NCBI GenBank assembly: GCA_034428935.1
Contig: DAOUHB010000073.1
Span: forward strand, 1-50,809
Length of the DNA: 50,809 nucleotides
Direction of reading: 5' to 3'
Source: JAAYZQ01 sp034428935
GTDB taxonomy: Bacteria > Chloroflexota > Anaerolineae > JAAYZQ01
The notes below the pieces were generated by a model that was given only the letters and a program-made list of their open reading frames with translations, was not told the origin of the DNA and ran no database searches. This document shows, one piece after another, positions 50,790 to 50,809 of the stretch (positions are counted from its first letter, which is position 1; every line of letters begins with the position of its first letter). Both the position numbers and the translations under genes were made by a program.

Positions 50790-50809
50790 CCCTGGAGAAA
50801 ACTCCAGGG
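50790..50809 (+). terminator. Terminator hairpin after the ComQXPA-like operon
   Basis: CCCTGGAG-AAAA-CTCCAGGG is a perfect 8-base stem with a 4-base loop, starting 5 bases after the regulator stop. The window ends at the base of the stem, so a T-run cannot be checked. Confidence 0.7.

Overview
The window is one dense, GC-rich bacterial chromosome segment. It has about 40 protein genes, no rRNA, tRNA, CRISPR or transposase, and no gene-free stretch over 300 bases (longest: 46137-46408 and 13444-13665). The best guess is a Chloroflexota (Anaerolineae-like) bacterium. The reasons are many zinc-ribbon Ser/Thr kinases with PP2C, FHA and VWA partners, a mevalonate kinase, a lipoprotein-type penicillin-binding protein, and a HrcA/CIRCE heat-shock operon in the same order as in Bacillus. 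This assignment is inferred from gene content, not from a marker phylogeny. Promoters are easy to read as TTGNNN-17-TATAAT.

Layout. (1) 1-6607: a 5'-truncated sensor kinase homologue lacking its phospho-accepting His, a LysM surface protein, a DUF3307 membrane protein, a lipoprotein PBP and mevalonate kinase. (2) 6624-25227: a Ser/Thr phosphosignalling island in two divergent blocks. The minus block holds kinase-PQQ propeller, PP2C, J-domain/VWA, FHA and a small protein. The plus block holds kinase-FHA, PP2C, VWA, FHA, two tandem kinases, PP2C and a kinase. Between them lie a SanA/YdcF-like protein and a PPK2 polyphosphate kinase. Five kinases, three PP2Cs, two VWA proteins and three FHA proteins share zinc ribbons and probably one regulatory network. 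(3) 25319-28871: acyl-CoA dehydrogenase, GT2 glycosyltransferase and an undecaprenyl-phosphate sugar transferase. (4) 28916-35613: CIRCE-controlled hrcA-grpE-dnaK-dnaJ-prmA-rsmE. (5) 35627-46136: an MBL-fold hydrolase, a DapF homologue without its cysteines, a prolyl oligopeptidase, a membrane protein, an AttEFGH-like ABC transporter with a lipocalin, a MaoC dehydratase and two small proteins.

(6) 46244-50809: the most interesting part. A self-contained, overlapping four-gene operon encodes an 83-residue peptide with one Trp near the C-terminus, an isoprenyl-diphosphate-synthase-like protein with only its second Asp motif, a polytopic histidine kinase with an N-terminal PDZ domain, and a NarL-type response regulator. 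It is bounded by a clear promoter and a hairpin. This is the composition of the Bacillus ComQXPA quorum-sensing system, in which an isoprenylated tryptophan peptide is sensed by ComP. I propose it as a ComQXPA-like isoprenyl-peptide signalling locus outside the Firmicutes. The kinase and regulator calls are strong, the prenyltransferase good, and the pheromone assignment an inference.
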